Source: Timema cristinae (lineage: Eukaryota > Arthropoda > Insecta > Phasmatodea > Timematidae). From it: a stretch of 64,000 nt of DNA. The stretch covers positions 114,463,949-114,527,948 of the forward strand of contig JBCFYV010000012.1 in the NCBI GenBank assembly GCA_039000515.1, written 5' to 3'. The notes beneath the pieces were generated by a model, which was not told the DNA's origin, did no database searches, and saw nothing but the letters and a program-made list of their open reading frames with translations. Positions 33,279 to 45,385 of this stretch are shown in pieces (positions within the stretch are counted from its first letter, which is position 1; the number at the start of each line of letters is the position of its first letter). The translations under genes and the position numbers were made by a program.

Positions 33279-35258
33279 CAGGGGTCTCCAAACTACGGCC
33301 CATGGGCCACATCGGGCCCGCCACAAGATTATACCCGGCCCGTTCCAAGATTTTAACAAAAAACAAATTAATTGTTTCTCTTCGTTATTTATTAACCACG
33401 CAGTTTATTTTACATGTCCAGTTTCTGTCCACACGCGTGCTTCCCCCCATGACACCAAGCCAGAGTGCTTCCCTCCATGACACCAAGCCAGAGTGCTTCC
33501 CTCAATGACACCAAGCCAGAGTGCTTCCCCCCATGACACCAAGCCAGTGTGATTCCCCCCATGACACCAAGCCAGAGTGCTTCCCTCCATGACACCAAGC
33601 CAGAGTGCTTCCCCCCATGACACCAAGCCAGAGTGCTTCCCTCCATGACACCAAGCCAGAGTGCTTCCCTCCATGACACCAAGCCAGAGTGATTCCCCCC
33701 ATCACACCAAGCCAGAGTGCTTCCCCCCATGACACCAAGCCAGAGTGCTTCCCCCCATGACACCAAGCCAGAGTGCTTCCCTCCATGACACCAAGCCAGA
33801 GTACTTCCCCCCATGACACCAAGCCAGAGTTATTCCCCCCATGACACCAAGCCAGAGTGCTTCCCCCCATGACATCAAGCCAGAGTGCTTCCCCCATGAC
33901 ACCAAGCCAGAGTGCTTCCCTCCATGACACCAAGCCAGAGTGCTTCCCCCCATGACACCAAGCCAGAGTGCTTCCCTCCATGACACCAAGCCAGAGTGCT
34001 TCCCCCCATGACACCAAGCCAGAGTGCTTCCCCCCATGACACCAAGCCAGAGTGCTTTCCCCCATGACACCAAGCCAGAGTGCTTCCCCCATGACACCAA
34101 GCCAGAGTGCTTCTCCCCATGACACCAAGCCAGAGTGCTTCCCTCCATGACACCAAGCCAGAGTGCTTCCCCCATGACACCAAGCCAGAGTGCTTCCCCC
34201 ATGACACCAAGCCAGAGTGCTTCCCCCCATGACACCAAGCCAGAGTGCTTCCCTCCATGACACCAAGCCAGAGTGCTTCCCTCCATGACACCAAGCCAGA
34301 GTGCTTCCCCCCATGACACCAAGCCAGAGTGCTTCCCCCCATGACACCAAGCCAGAGTGCTTCCCTCCATGACACCAAGCCAGAGTGCTTCCCCCCATGA
34401 CACCAAGCCAGAGTGCTTCCCTCCATGACACCAAGCCAGAGTGCTTCCCCCCATGACACCAAGCCAGTGTGATTCCCCCCATGACACCAAGCCAGAGTGC
34501 TTCCCCCCATGACACCAAGCCAGTGTGATTCCCCCATGACACCAAGCCAGAGTGCTTCCCCCATGACACCAAGCCAGAGTGCTTCCCTCCATGACACCAA
34601 GCCAGAGTGCTTCCCCTCATGACACCAAGCCAGAGTGCTTCCCCCCATGACACCAAGCCAGAGTGCTTCCCCCCATGACACCAAGCCAGAGTGCTTCCCC
34701 CCATGACACCAAACCAGAGTGCTTCCCCCATGACACCAAGCCAGAGTGCTTCCCCCCATGACACCAAGCCAGAGTGCTGTCGGAATTACAAACCCTCATT
34801 TTCAGTCGCAGGCGCCATTTATACCGACAACAGAACGGCTTGACTGTGACGATTTTTAGGTATATCCCAGTCCCACGGCAGAGGGTTAGCAAAGGAAAGT
34901 TCCAAAAGATGTTACCTAATAAAAAATATATATATACATATTGACTAATAAATATAATAAATATAATTTATTACATATACATTGATTAATATCTCACAGA
35001 GAAGAATCAACGTCAATCACTTTTATCAAACACTGACTGACCTTGAGAAGTGGCATTTTTTTACAGACGTGACTGGCCGTATGATATGAATCTAAATTTG
35101 CATGTTGAAACAAATTATATTTATGATCTATTGGCACATGTCAAGGCATTCAGGGCAAAAATAATGTTACTTGAAGAACAGGTGAACGTTAGTTTGGCCC
35201 GAAAAAATGTGTAAGATGTGTTATGTGGCCCCCATAACTAAAAGTTTGGATAACCCTG
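33279..35258. mobile_element. hAT-like non-autonomous element, 1980 bp
   Basis: Left end caggggtctccaaactacgg, right end gtttggataaccctg, which are imperfect inverted repeats. An 8-bp duplication, diagnostic of hAT, flanks it: gggtggac (33271-33278) and gggtagac (35259-35266), one mismatch. GGGCCACAT-type words near both ends (33306 and 35223) are typical of this group. Two thirds of the interior is a 28-bp array; the rest is AT-rich with no transposase. Confidence 0.85.
33435..34780. repeat. 28-bp minisatellite, about 48 copies, inside the hAT-like element
   Basis: Unit gacaccaagccagagtgctt plus cccyccat. Length is 28 or 27 depending on the C run. Substitutions are few (gtgtgattcc, gagtacttcc, gagttattcc). 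Because 28 is not a multiple of three, each minus-strand frame cycles through the same three phrases (REALWLGVM, GGSTLAWCH, GKHSGLVSW), giving open frames up to 421 codons that are not genes. Confidence 0.97.
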
Positions 35259-35422
35259 GGGTAGACCAAGAAACACAAATGGATAGATAATATGAAGAGG
35301 GATGCAAGAAAAATAGAGGTGGAGGAAAAGATGATTATGGACAAGATAAGGCTATATACCAGCTTCAGTTTGATAGGCCACCTTAATACTAACCAATAAA
35401 AAATATAGTCAAGTTTTACTAC

Positions 35423-35625
35423 CCGTATCGGTGGGCACGCAGACTAAATACCGGGTTCGTCAAGTTTTCTTTGGCGTTCAAGGGGAGGTCGGGCTCCAAA
35501 TCCTGGCCGGGTTTAAATAAGAGTTTTTTTCCTTTTTCTAAATGTTTTCTCACTTTCTTGTCACGCAAATGTGGGTACATTTGATATTCAAATGTGGATA
35601 TCCCGGACTGGTAGTGAAACAGGAG
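35423..35625 (+). mobile_element. SINE A3, drifted
   Basis: Head cggtgggcacgcagactaa, a weak B box (gctccaaatcctggccggg), body cacgcaaatgtgggtac, and a broken tail. A second tail-like phrase ttttactacccg precedes the head. Confidence 0.65.
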
Positions 35626-36112
35626 AAAAAGGAGGGGGGGGGGGGAAGCAGAAGAGCCCAATCATAACAACACACGTTTGAAATCCACGCAGTAGGAACG
35701 GCCGCCGTTATGGATTCGAAGCGTCTATAAGTGAAGAATCAAATATTCAAAGCTATTATTTATGCTTTTAGATCTAGATATAATATTCTGAAAATTGGAC
35801 ACATAGACACACAGGAATCGAACTCAAGCCAAAGTTCCCGGGTTCGATTCCCGTGCTCAGTTGTAATTTTTCAATTTTCCGAATAGTCTATAAGTGAGTT
35901 TACCGTACTGTCGCCTTGATCGGCGGAAACCAACCTTACAGGTATGCTTGACGGGTTTTAATATTCAGCCTGGATTCCCGGCAAAGCTTTAGTAATCCAA
36001 CAACTTCTGCTCTTTAGCGTCAGAACTGATCACAAACGACTCAAGCCATCTACTTCTAAATTGAAGCCACACGATAACAAGAGTGAATGATTAATAAAAT
36101 GCTTGAATATCC
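35626..36112. other. Spacer with a B-box-like site
   Basis: Near 35838 cccgggttcgattcccg is a strong pol III B box, but no A box at tRNA distance or paired acceptor arms is visible. Probably a relic of another SINE. Confidence 0.4.
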
Positions 36113-37515
36113 ACCTGGGTAGGATAGATGGGACTAATGTGGATAGAAGAGAAGGGGGGGGGGTAGGTGTGCGGAGATGGGACTAGTGCGGATAGAAGAG
36201 AAGGGGGGTAGGTAGGTGGGCGGAGATGGGACTAGTGCGGATAGAAGAGAAGGGGGGTAGGTGGGCGGAGATGGGACTAGTGCGGATAGAAGAGAAGGGG
36301 GGTAGGTAGTGGGCGGAGATGGGACTAGTGCGGATAGAAGAGAAGGGGGGGTAGGTAGGTGGGCGGAGATGGGACTAATGTGGATAGAAGAGAAGGGGGG
36401 GGGGTAGGTGGGCGGAGATGGGACTAGTGCGGATAGAAGAGAAGGGGGGTAGGTAGGTGGGCGGAGATGGGACTAGTGCGGATAGAAGAGAAGGGGGGGT
36501 AGGTAGGTGGGCGGAGATGGGACTAATGTGGATAGAAGAGAAGGGGGGTAGGTAGGTGGGCGGAGATGGGACTAATGTGGATAGAAGAGAAGGGGGGGGG
36601 GGTAGGTGGGCGGAGATGGGACTAGTGCGGATAGAAGAGAAGGGGGGTAGGTAGGTGGGCGGAGATGGGACTAGTGCGGATAGAAGAGAAGGGGGGGTAG
36701 GTAGGTGGGCGGAGATGGGACTAATGTGGATAGAAGAGAAGGGGGGTAGGTAGGTGGGCGGAGATGGGACTAATGTGGATAGAAGAGAAGGGGGGGTAGG
36801 TGGGCGGAGATGGGACTAGTGCGGATAGAAGAGAAGGGGGGGTAGGTGGGCGGAGATGGGACTAGTGCGGATAGAAGAGAAGGGGGGGTAGGTGGGGGAG
36901 ATGGGACTAGTGCGGATAGAAGAGAAGGGGGGGGGGGTAGGTGGGCGGAGATGGGACTAGTGCGGATAGAAGAGAAGGGGGGTAGGTAGGTGGGCGGAGA
37001 TGGGACTAGTGTGGATAGAAGAGAAGGGGGGGGGTAGGTGGGCGGAGATGGGACTAATGTGGATAGAAGAGAAGGGGGGTAGGTAGGTGAGCGGAGATGG
37101 GACTAGTGCGGATAGAAGAGAAGGGGGGGTAGGTGGGCGGAGATGGGACTAGTGCGGATAGAAGAGAAGGGGGGGTAGGTGGGCGGAGATGGGACTAGTG
37201 CGGATAGAAGAGAAGGGGGGGTAGGTGGGCGGAGATGGGACTAGTGCGGATAGAAGAGAAGGGGGGGTAGGTGGGCGGAGATGGGACTAGTGCGGATAGA
37301 AGAGAAGGGGGGTAGGTAGGTGGGCGGAGATGGGACTAGTGCGGATAGAAGAGAAGGGGGGGGTAGGTGGGCGGAGATGGGACTAGTGTGGATAGAAGAG
37401 AAGGGGGGGGTAGGTGGGCGGAGATGGGACTAGTGCGGATAGAAGAGAAGGGGGGGGGGTAGGTGGGCGGAGATGGGACTAGTGCGGATAGAAGAGAAGG
37501 GGGGTAGGTAGGGGG
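36113..37515. repeat. G-rich minisatellite, period 45-53 bp, about 29 copies
   Basis: Unit: gagatgggactagtgcgg, atagaagagaag, a run of 6 to 10 G, one or two taggt, and gggcg. Variation is in the G run, in one or two copies of taggt, and tagtgcgg versus taatgtgg. Each unit has four or more GGG runs close together on the plus strand. Confidence 0.97.
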
Positions 37516-37539
37516 GTGTGAAGGAGGCAAAATAAGACG

Positions 37540-37875
37540 AGCTCTCAATGCACCTAGTTGGGGATCGAATCCCAACGGCTCAAGACAAAGTCCTCCACAG
37601 TACCCGCTCAGTTAAGACCCGAATGAGAAACAGTGTATGGAGTAAGACCCGTACAAATAGTCGTGCAGATAAAGGTGTCGGTATCACCACGACTGTCTAG
37701 CCAGTGAAGTCGGAGACAAGAGTTCAAATCTTGGCCTTGTATAGCTAGGATTATTTTCCATAAATAGTTCCCAACTCTCCTTGACCACAAATGCAGATAC
37801 TTGCTCTAAATGTTACATTTTCATGCTTACCCCATTAATGTAAATGTATTCGGATAGCCTTTAAGGATATTAAGA
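37540..37875 (+). mobile_element. SINE A3, strongly drifted
   Basis: B box gttcaaatcttggcc near 37713, body caactctccttgaccacaaa, and a remnant tail ggatagcctttaaggatatt. The segment 37540-37590 (gggatcgaatcccaac) is a separate antisense head remnant. Confidence 0.55.
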
Positions 37876-37963
37876 TACGAATTATGGAGAAAAAAATAGT
37901 TTTTTATTACTTTGAAAAAGAAACAATGGCCACATTTTGTTCATTCCATGTGTAGTGTTAATT

Positions 37964-37970
<7 letters not shown>

Positions 37971-38034
<64 letters not shown>
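37971..38034. repeat. TA then AG microsatellite
   Basis: About 22 TA units run directly into about 9 AG units. Confidence 0.95.
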
Positions 38035-38282
38035 GAGTAAGGTCTAATAAAAACTGTCTCCTCATTCTAAAATCCTGACACTTTCTAAAAGCGTAAGATA
38101 TCCCATCTTCTCCACACGAGTCCTGCTCTTTTAAGGAGCCTTCTTTCGGTTTATTACACGACTTAAGGACGAGGATGAGATATCCATCTCAATCGCTCCA
38201 ATACTCAACGATCGACGTAAAACGTTGTCACGTAAAAAAAAAAAACAAGAATCATTTCCTGGGTAGTTCTGCTCTCAGCAGT

Positions 38283-38715
38283 GACTGCTCTGTCTACATA
38301 GTATCAATCCGCAAGGTCCGTAATATATCGACTCCGCAGTAAGAGACTGCTCTGTCCACATAGTATCAATCCGCAAGGTCCGTAATTTATCGACTCCGCA
38401 GTAAGAGACTGCTCTGTCTACATAGTATCAATCCGCAAGGTCCGTAATATATCGACTCCGCAGTAAGAGACTGCTCTGTCCACATAGTATCAATCCGCAA
38501 GGTCCGTAATTTATCGACTCCGCAGTAAGAGACTGCTCTGTCTACATAGTATCAATCCGCAAGGTCCGTAATATATCGACTCCGCAGTAAGAGACTGCTC
38601 TGTCCACATAGTATCAATCCGCAAGGTCCGTAATTTATCGACTCCGCAGTAAGAGACTGCTCTGTCTACATAGTATCAATCCGCAAGGTCCGTAATATAT
38701 CGACTCCGCAGTAAG
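38283..38715. repeat. 62-bp tandem repeat, seven copies, alternating in pairs
   Basis: Units start gactgctctgtc. Odd units have tacatag with gtaatatatcg, even units have cacatag with gtaatttatcg, so the true repeat is a 124-bp dimer with almost no divergence between copies. The last unit is drifted (gtgattgctctgtcctaatt). Confidence 0.95.
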
Positions 38716-38777
38716 TGATTGCTCTGTCCTAATTGTCTCGGTCCTTAACGTATGAGCCGGATCAACTTTTAACTCTC

Positions 38778-40410
38778 TAAAGCGCTGTAAGCATTAGGAA
38801 ACATTTCTCCGGAAATATTGTTCGCCAATTGTTTCACAACTGTTTCCAAACTGTTGGCCAACATTGCATGTTGCCTTTGTATTTCCCAGCAAGGAAAACA
38901 TGTTTCCAGTGATCCATTTCAAATGGGTTACAAGAAACAATGTTGTCCAACATTCCCGACAACAAACAACATGGGCCAGTCTCTGCTATTCACAGCAAGG
39001 AAAACATGTTTCCCGTGATCCATTTCAAATGGATTACAAGAAACAATGTTGTCCAACATTCCCGACAACAAACAACATGGGCCAGTCTCTGCTATTCACA
39101 GCAAGGAAAACATGTTTCCCGTGATCCATTTCAAATGGGTTACAAGAAACAATGTTGGTCAACATTCCCGACAACAAACAACATGGGCCAGTCTCTGCTA
39201 TTCACAGCAAGGAAAACATGTTTCCCGTGATCCATTTCAAATGGGTTACAAGAAACAATGTTGGTCAACATTCCCGACAACAAACAACATGGGCCAGTCT
39301 CTGCTATTCACAGCAAGGAAAACATGTTTCCCGTGATCCATTTCAAATGGGTTACAAGAAACAATGTTGTCCAACATTCCCGACAACAAACAACATGGGC
39401 CAGTCTCTGCTATTCACAGCAAGGAAAACATGTTTCCCGTGATCCATTTCAAATGGATTACAAGAAACAATGTTGTCCAACATTCCCGACAACAAACAAC
39501 ATGGGCCAGTCTCTGCTATTCACAGCAAGGAAAACATGTTTCCCGTGATCCATTTCAAATGGGTTACAAGAAACAATGTTGGTCAACATTCCCGACAACA
39601 AACAACATGGGCCAGTCTCTGCTATTCACAGCAAGGAAAACATGTTTCCCGTGATCCATTTCAAATGGGTTACAAGAAACAATGTTGTCCAACATTCCCG
39701 ACAACAAACAACATGGGCCAGTCTCTGCTATTCACAGCAAGGAAAACATGTTTCCCGTGATCCATTTCAAATGGGTTACAAGAAACAATGTTGGTCAACG
39801 TTCCCGACAACAAACAACATGGGCCAGTCTATGCTATTCACAGCAAGGAAAACATGTTTCCCGTGATCCATTCCAAATGGGTTACAAGAAACAATGTTGG
39901 CCAACATTCCCGACAACAAGCAACATTGGCCAGTCTCTGCTATTCACAGCGAGTACATCAGTTATTGATAACTCCTTTTGACATGTCGTGGTCAGCCGAA
40001 AAAACTCTGGAACTGATTGAATGAAACATTTCATACAAACACACTGTTGTGGGATGTAATAATCGAAAACTGTAAGAATCGCGTAAATTACAGGATGTTT
40101 TTAATAAAAATAAGTGGACACTTTTCAGTTAGTATAAATGAACACGAACCCGCCACCGTTTTCTTCATCTCTGTCTTCTTGAACAGATCATAGCCACATA
40201 TAAAGAAAGCACAAGCCATTGCAGCAGCATCCTCAACAGACATCTTTCACTCAACTGAACTCTGTATGGGAAACAAATAATTCATCAATGTAGTCTGGAC
40301 GCGAAACGAGTTTGACAACAATTTGTTCCCCAAGTTGGCCAACAGTTGGGGAACAGTTGGACGACAGTTGGCCAACAATGTTTCCAAGTACCTACGTACT
40401 AAGCTTTAGG
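38778..40410. mobile_element. DNA transposon with long inverted ends, holding a 106-bp array
   Basis: The left end (ctaaagcgctgtaagc, then ggaaacatttctccgg and gttggccaacattg) is an imperfect inverted copy of the right end (gttggccaacaatgtttcc, then ctaagctttag). Both ends are rich in the word gttggccaac. Between them lie the array and, at 40090-40250 on the minus strand, a short coding trace MSVEDAAAMACAFFICGYDL followed by Lys-rich sequence. This start resembles PIF/Harbinger nucleases, from recall and weak. A clear target duplication was not found. Confidence 0.65.
38887..39951. repeat. 106-bp tandem repeat, ten copies
   Basis: Units start cagcaaggaaaacatgtttc and include ccatttcaaatgg (a palindrome) and caatgttgtccaacattcc. 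Copies differ at very few sites (gttgtcc versus gttggtc; gggtta versus ggatta), so homogenisation is recent. The series of overlapping 96-codon open frames every 106 bp is produced by the repeat. Confidence 0.97.
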
Positions 40411-41832
40411 GACCATCGCAATGGACGGCCACGGTGAAGTAATCATAGATATACGAATAAAACAATACCAATGTGTGAATAGATATGAGCACATCAGTGA
40501 CATCAAAGGAAACTGTTACCATTTTAAAATCGAATGGTGCACATAAAGTCATGTCACTTGTTTTAAGAATTAATAGTTTTGACGTTGATGGGGAAATATA
40601 GGCAGTCGTTGCGCAAACAAATGTTTTAGGGAGAAGAGGAATGTGGGGGTGAGGAGGCTAATTAATACATGTGTTCGAATCGGCGTGCTTAAGTTATTAA
40701 GTTCGCCTTTTCTATTTAACGCTTTCAATAATTAAACCAGTGGATTGTTGCAGATTATCGTGTAAAAAGGTGTACTCGAAACCTTTTTAATGGAAAAAAA
40801 AAAGTTCTATAGAATAAAACCTATCTCAACTTTCTAGAAGCTTACTCGTTAAAATCTATCAACATTCGATGGATTTTGAGCTTTCGATGTTTTAATTCCA
40901 AGCAAAACGTATATTTACCCCTTTCACTCCACGATGATAACTTTAAAACGAGCCCTCTCCCAGCTCTCTATCTATCTGTTGCACCACTTGAGTAAGAATT
41001 GAGTTATTATAATTTTTAACCAAAGAGGAATATTTAATTTACCGATACACAAATTATGATTTCCATGGAGATGTAAACAAAGAATTATTGTACAGGTGAA
41101 CCAATAAGTTCAAAGTAGAAAATATGGACATTCGTTAAAAAAAACAGGTTATCGTTCGAAGTTACTATTCTTGCCCATATCCTGGACCTTTAAAACGAAG
41201 GATCGTTTGTAAACATTGTTTCAACCGTTTTCCCGTGATTTTTACTACCGGAAATGGGCTTATCAAATCATTTTAGCCTATAGATAGATGTACCAAAATG
41301 ACCAATATTCTAGAATTTTTCTAATTCTTTGTATTTACAGTTTGTTTTTTTAGACACAAAACATTCATGTGTTTTCTTGGTTTTCCAGAAAAACAGTGAT
41401 CCTGTATAAATGTACTTCTAAGGAATACAAGGAAGGATATGGAGTTACCAACTTTGTATAAAAGGCGTCCGACGGTTTTTGGATATAAAGTTGAGAACTA
41501 GGTCGGTTCGACAGGGAATCCTATGAATGCTCCAGTTGTGTAAGAGCTTACTTACGTCCTTATGTTTGTGTCCTCCGCAATGGCGATGTGGAGGGAGGGA
41601 GGGAGGAATAGACGAGGGGGTGAGTGACTTTACCAGCCGAGTTTAGGAGCGAACCGTGATACATGGGGGCCCTTCTGAATAGAACAATAGCTCAGTTCGC
41701 TGGGTGGTGAGTGAGAAAAGGGCTTACACTGGCCTCGTTCGTTCAGTGTTCCCATAAAGGCTATATAATACCAGCGGCTCAGCTAGGATAGAAGGCCTCA
41801 TGTCCCCCCTTTGATGTTTAATTCGAGGACTT
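40411..41832. other. Spacer, no gene seen
   Basis: Mixed-composition unique-looking sequence without open frames over 60 codons. No repeats recognised. It is one of the least repetitive stretches in the window. Confidence 0.5.
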
Positions 41833-42114
41833 AACCGACATCATGATTAAATGGTGAATCTAGAGGTCCCAGGTTCGATTCACGGCCGGTACCGGGGGAT
41901 TTTTCTCGAATGGGGAATAATTCCCATGGTCACTAGGGTTTGGTTAATTAAGAGGTACGATTAGTACATTCGGGCGTCCCCTGGACAGCGGTACGTTAGT
42001 ACGGGCTAATCTTTCCCCTACTGGGCTACAGATTGATGTAGCCCAGACACACCATTATTATTATTTTTATTATTATTATTATTATTATTTTATTATTATT
42101 ATTATTACTATTCA
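41833..42114 (+). mobile_element. SINE D with ATT tail
   Basis: tRNA-like head with B box ccaggttcgattcacgg, then a body containing gattagtacattcgggcgtc and a 3' part ggctaatctttcccc, then an ATT microsatellite (42053-42114). The gattagtacattcgggcgtc phrase recurs in the copy at 49577-50170. The tail differs from that of SINEs A and B. Confidence 0.75.
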
Positions 42115-42214
42115 AGGATTTGGAACTATGATCAAGAGGTTGACAGGTGAAAATAAGCTAACTTTTGTGGGGGGTGGGGTAAGGGGCTTTAATAATACGA
42201 CCAAAACTAGAGGT

Positions 42215-42472
42215 ACCCGCTTATGGTGGGCACGTGGACTAAGACGATACTCGCGCAGTAAACTAGACTTCCGATAACTGGAAGATCAATTTTCGAATCT
42301 TGGCCGGGTGTAATTAAGGTAGTTTTTTTTCTTAAACTGTTTTACACTCTCCCTCCACGCAAATGTTGGAACACTTCATCTATATATAACCTTCCTAATC
42401 CCTGAAACCATTCGCGTGATTAATACATAAATGTAAAAACCAAACGGGTAGTAACACGCGGTGTTAAAAAAA
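42215..42472 (+). mobile_element. SINE A3
   Basis: Head ggtgggcacgtggactaag, B box tttcgaatcttggccggg, body tccctccacgcaaatg and tail accaaacgggtagtaacacg, ending in a run of A. Full length. Confidence 0.88.
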
Positions 42473-42537
42473 ATTTGTTTGAAGTGAAACTGATCACTAG
42501 ACATATGATAAGTCTATGAGTGGATCGGGGCACAACA

Positions 42538-44314
42538 ATCTTGGCGTTGATGTCCGACTATAGTTATCTAATGAATCTTGGAGTTGATGTCCGACTATAG
42601 TTATCTAATGAACCTTGGAGTTGATGTCCGACTATAGCTATCTAATAAACCTTGGAGTTGATGTCCGACTATAGTTATCTAATGAACCTTGGAGTTGATG
42701 TCCGACTATAGCTATCTAATGAACCTTGAAGTTGATGTCCGACTATAGCTATCTAATAAACCTTGGAGTTGATGTCCGACTATAGTTATCTAATGAACCT
42801 TGGAGTTGATGTCCGACTATAGCTATCTAATGAACCTTGGAGTTGATGTCCGACTATAGCTATCTAATGAACCTTGGAGTTGATGTCCGACTATAGCTAT
42901 CTAATGAACCTTGGAGTTGATGTCCGACTATAGCTATCTAATAAACCTTAGAGTTGATGTCCGACTATAGCTATCTAATGAACCTTGGAGTTGATGCCCG
43001 ACTATAGTTATCTAATGAACCTTGGAGTTGATGTCCGACTATAGTTATCTAATGAACCTTGGAGTTGATGTCCGACTATAGCTATCTAATGAACCTTGGA
43101 GTTGATGTCCGACTATAGCTATCTATGAATCTTGGAGTTGATGTCCAACTATAGTTATCTAATGAATCTTGGAGTTGATGTCCGACTATAGCTATCTAAT
43201 AAACCTTGGAGTTGATGTCCGACTATAGCTATCTAATAACCTAGTTTATGCGACTAGTATCTAATGAACTTGGAGTTGATGTCCGACTATTTGCTATCTA
43301 ATGAACCTTGGAGTTGATGTCCGACTATAGCTATCTAATAAACCTTAGAGTTGATGTCCGACTATAGCTATCTAATGAACCTTGGAGTTGATGTCCGACT
43401 ATAGCTATCTAATAAACCTTGGAGTTGATGTCCGACTATAGTTATCTAATGAACCTTGGAGTTGATGTCCGACTATAGCTATCTAATGAACCTTGAAGTT
43501 GATGTCCGACTATAGCTATCTAATAAACCTTGGAGTTGATGTCCGACTATAGTTATCTAATGAACCTTGGAGTTGATGTCCGACTATAGCTATCTAATGA
43601 ACCTTGGAGTTGATGTCCGACTATAGCTATCTAATAAACCTTAGAGTTGATGTCCGACTATAGCTATCTAATGAACCTTGGAGTTGATGCCGACTATAGT
43701 TATCTAATGAACCTTGGAGTTGATGTCCGACTATAGTTATCTAATGAACCTTGGAGTTGATGTCCGACTATAGCTATCTAATGAACCTTGGAGTTGATGT
43801 CCGACTATAGCTATCTATGAATCTTGGAGTTGATGTCCAACTATAGTTATCTAATGAATCTTGGAGTTGATGTCCGACTATAGCTATCTAATGAACCTTG
43901 TAGTTGATGTCCGACTATAGCTATCTAATGAACCTTGGAGTTGATGTCCGACCATAGCTATCTATGAATCTTGGAGTTGATGTCCGACTATAGCTATCTA
44001 ATAAACCTTAGGAGTTGATGTCCGACTATAGCTATCTAATAAACCTTAGAGTTGATGTCCGACTATAGCTATCTAATGAACCTTGGAGTTGATGTCCGAC
44101 TATAGCTATCTAATAAACCTTAGAGTTGATGTCCGACTATAGCTATCTAATGAACCTTGGAGTTGATGCCCGACTATAGTTATCTAATGAACCTTGGAGT
44201 TGATGTCCGACTATAGTTATCTAATGAACCTTGGAGTTGATGTCCGACTATAGCTATCTAATGAACCTTGGAGTTGATGTCCGACTATAGTTATCTAATG
44301 AATCTTGGAGTTAA
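42538..44314. repeat. 37-bp minisatellite, about 48 copies
   Basis: Unit ttggagttgatgtccgacta plus tagctatctaatgaacc. Rare variants recur at about 690 bp: the 36-bp form ctatctatgaatc at 43119 and 43811, and gatgcccg at about 42995 followed by gatgccg at about 43686, so a block of some 19 units was duplicated. A short damaged stretch at 43225-43290 (ataacctagtttatgcgac) has several indels. Confidence 0.97.
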
Positions 44315-44864
44315 GGTGTTTGCGACTATCAGGGTAGGCTATGTCCACCCCGACTCCGTTTAGCTCGACTTTTGATTCTCTTCAACAGACAGAGATGTGG
44401 GATGGAAAGGGGTGGTTAGGGGTAAGGGGTTGTGCCTTGAATTAATGAATCTTCATTTCCGGGAGCAATTAGAGCTCTGTGTAACGGGAAGAGTGAACCG
44501 TTTGGCCGCGGGCCGAGAGCAGCGATGACAGGAGAATGACAGAGTCGATGTCTCGTGCGGGTTTGTGAATAGAGTGAAACAACCCACAGCCTTGGGTGGG
44601 TCGATATTCCCAAAAAATATGGAGGTATATAAAATACAGGAAAGGAAGGAAATGCAATTAAAGACCGACACTAGGCAAAGGAAAGAAAGCCAAATACGGA
44701 AAGAAATAAAGAAATGAAAGGATAGATGGAAAGGAAAGTAAAAGAAGGAAAAAACAGGAAAAAGAATAAAACAAAAGGCTGAATAGAAGTAAATCTAAAG
44801 CAAAAAGGAAATTAAGGAATGGAGGAAAAACGGAAGGATTTAAATAGGAGACAAAGACGAAAGT
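44315..44864. other. Spacer, no gene seen
   Basis: Purine-rich from about 44640 to 44870 (gaaaggaagg-type). The overlapping minus-strand open frames at 44416-44671 have no recognisable domain. Confidence 0.45.
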
Positions 44865-45075
44865 ACACCTCATTAAACCCTATCTCTATCTTGAGATAGT
44901 TATATCCAGTCCACCTCATTACACCCTATATCTATCTTGAGCTAGTTCTATCCAGTCCACCATTACACCCTATTACACCTACACTTGAGCTAGTTCTATC
45001 CAGTCCACCTCATTACACCCTATTCCTATCTTGAAGCTAGTTTTATCCAGTCCACCTCATTACTCCTTATTTCTT
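44865..45075. repeat. 46-bp tandem repeat, about 4.5 imperfect copies
   Basis: Each unit contains cacctcattacaccctat, then atcttgagctagtt and tatccagtc. The third unit is rearranged (tattacacctacacttgag). Confidence 0.9.
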
Positions 45076-45385
45076 TCAGGTCCATTTTAATGTTACCCTC
45101 TTAATTGAGTCTACGTCTTCCCAATGGTATATTCCCATTGGGTTTGTCAGTCAGTACCCTGAACACGGTTCTAGGTGGGTTTTTTAAAAAGAATATTTAG
45201 TTATACTAAATTTCAACTCTATACGTTAATTACTTTACATTAAAACTATGACAAGCAAAAAGTATAGAATAGAAAATTTGACCCCGTATAATTCGCGAAC
45301 TGTTAAATTTTGAAATAATTCAATCACTATTTATAGCTTACAATTATATACTTATTGAAATTGTGCAATTTAATTTGTATTGTCG

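Larger units (their letters stand above)
33030..35390 (+). pseudogene. Non-LTR retrotransposon tail, interrupted by a hAT-like element
   Basis: Left part 33030-33278: LRKMVGPQLDNGRRKIKKN with RELLQLYTDSDSAAVVK, then EIIKSAYEGSTGRKRPLGG. Right part from 35267: RNTNG and a frame giving DNMKRDARKIEVEEK. In the usual tail of such proteins a GRKRP-GRPRKRW-DN-K-D motif is continuous, so the hAT element split it inside the GRPRKRW region. Stops are present in both parts. Confidence 0.7.

Noticed and set aside
33405..34892. Minus-strand open frames up to 421 codons with repeated ALWLGVM and STLAWCH phrases
   Set aside because: Translation of the 28-bp minisatellite in rotating frames.
35820..35875. 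tRNA-like B box as a pol III gene
   Set aside because: No matching A box or paired arms near it.
38818..40024. Series of overlapping plus-strand frames of about 96 codons at 106-bp intervals
   Set aside because: Each is the same stretch of the 106-bp unit; start and stop recur with the repeat.
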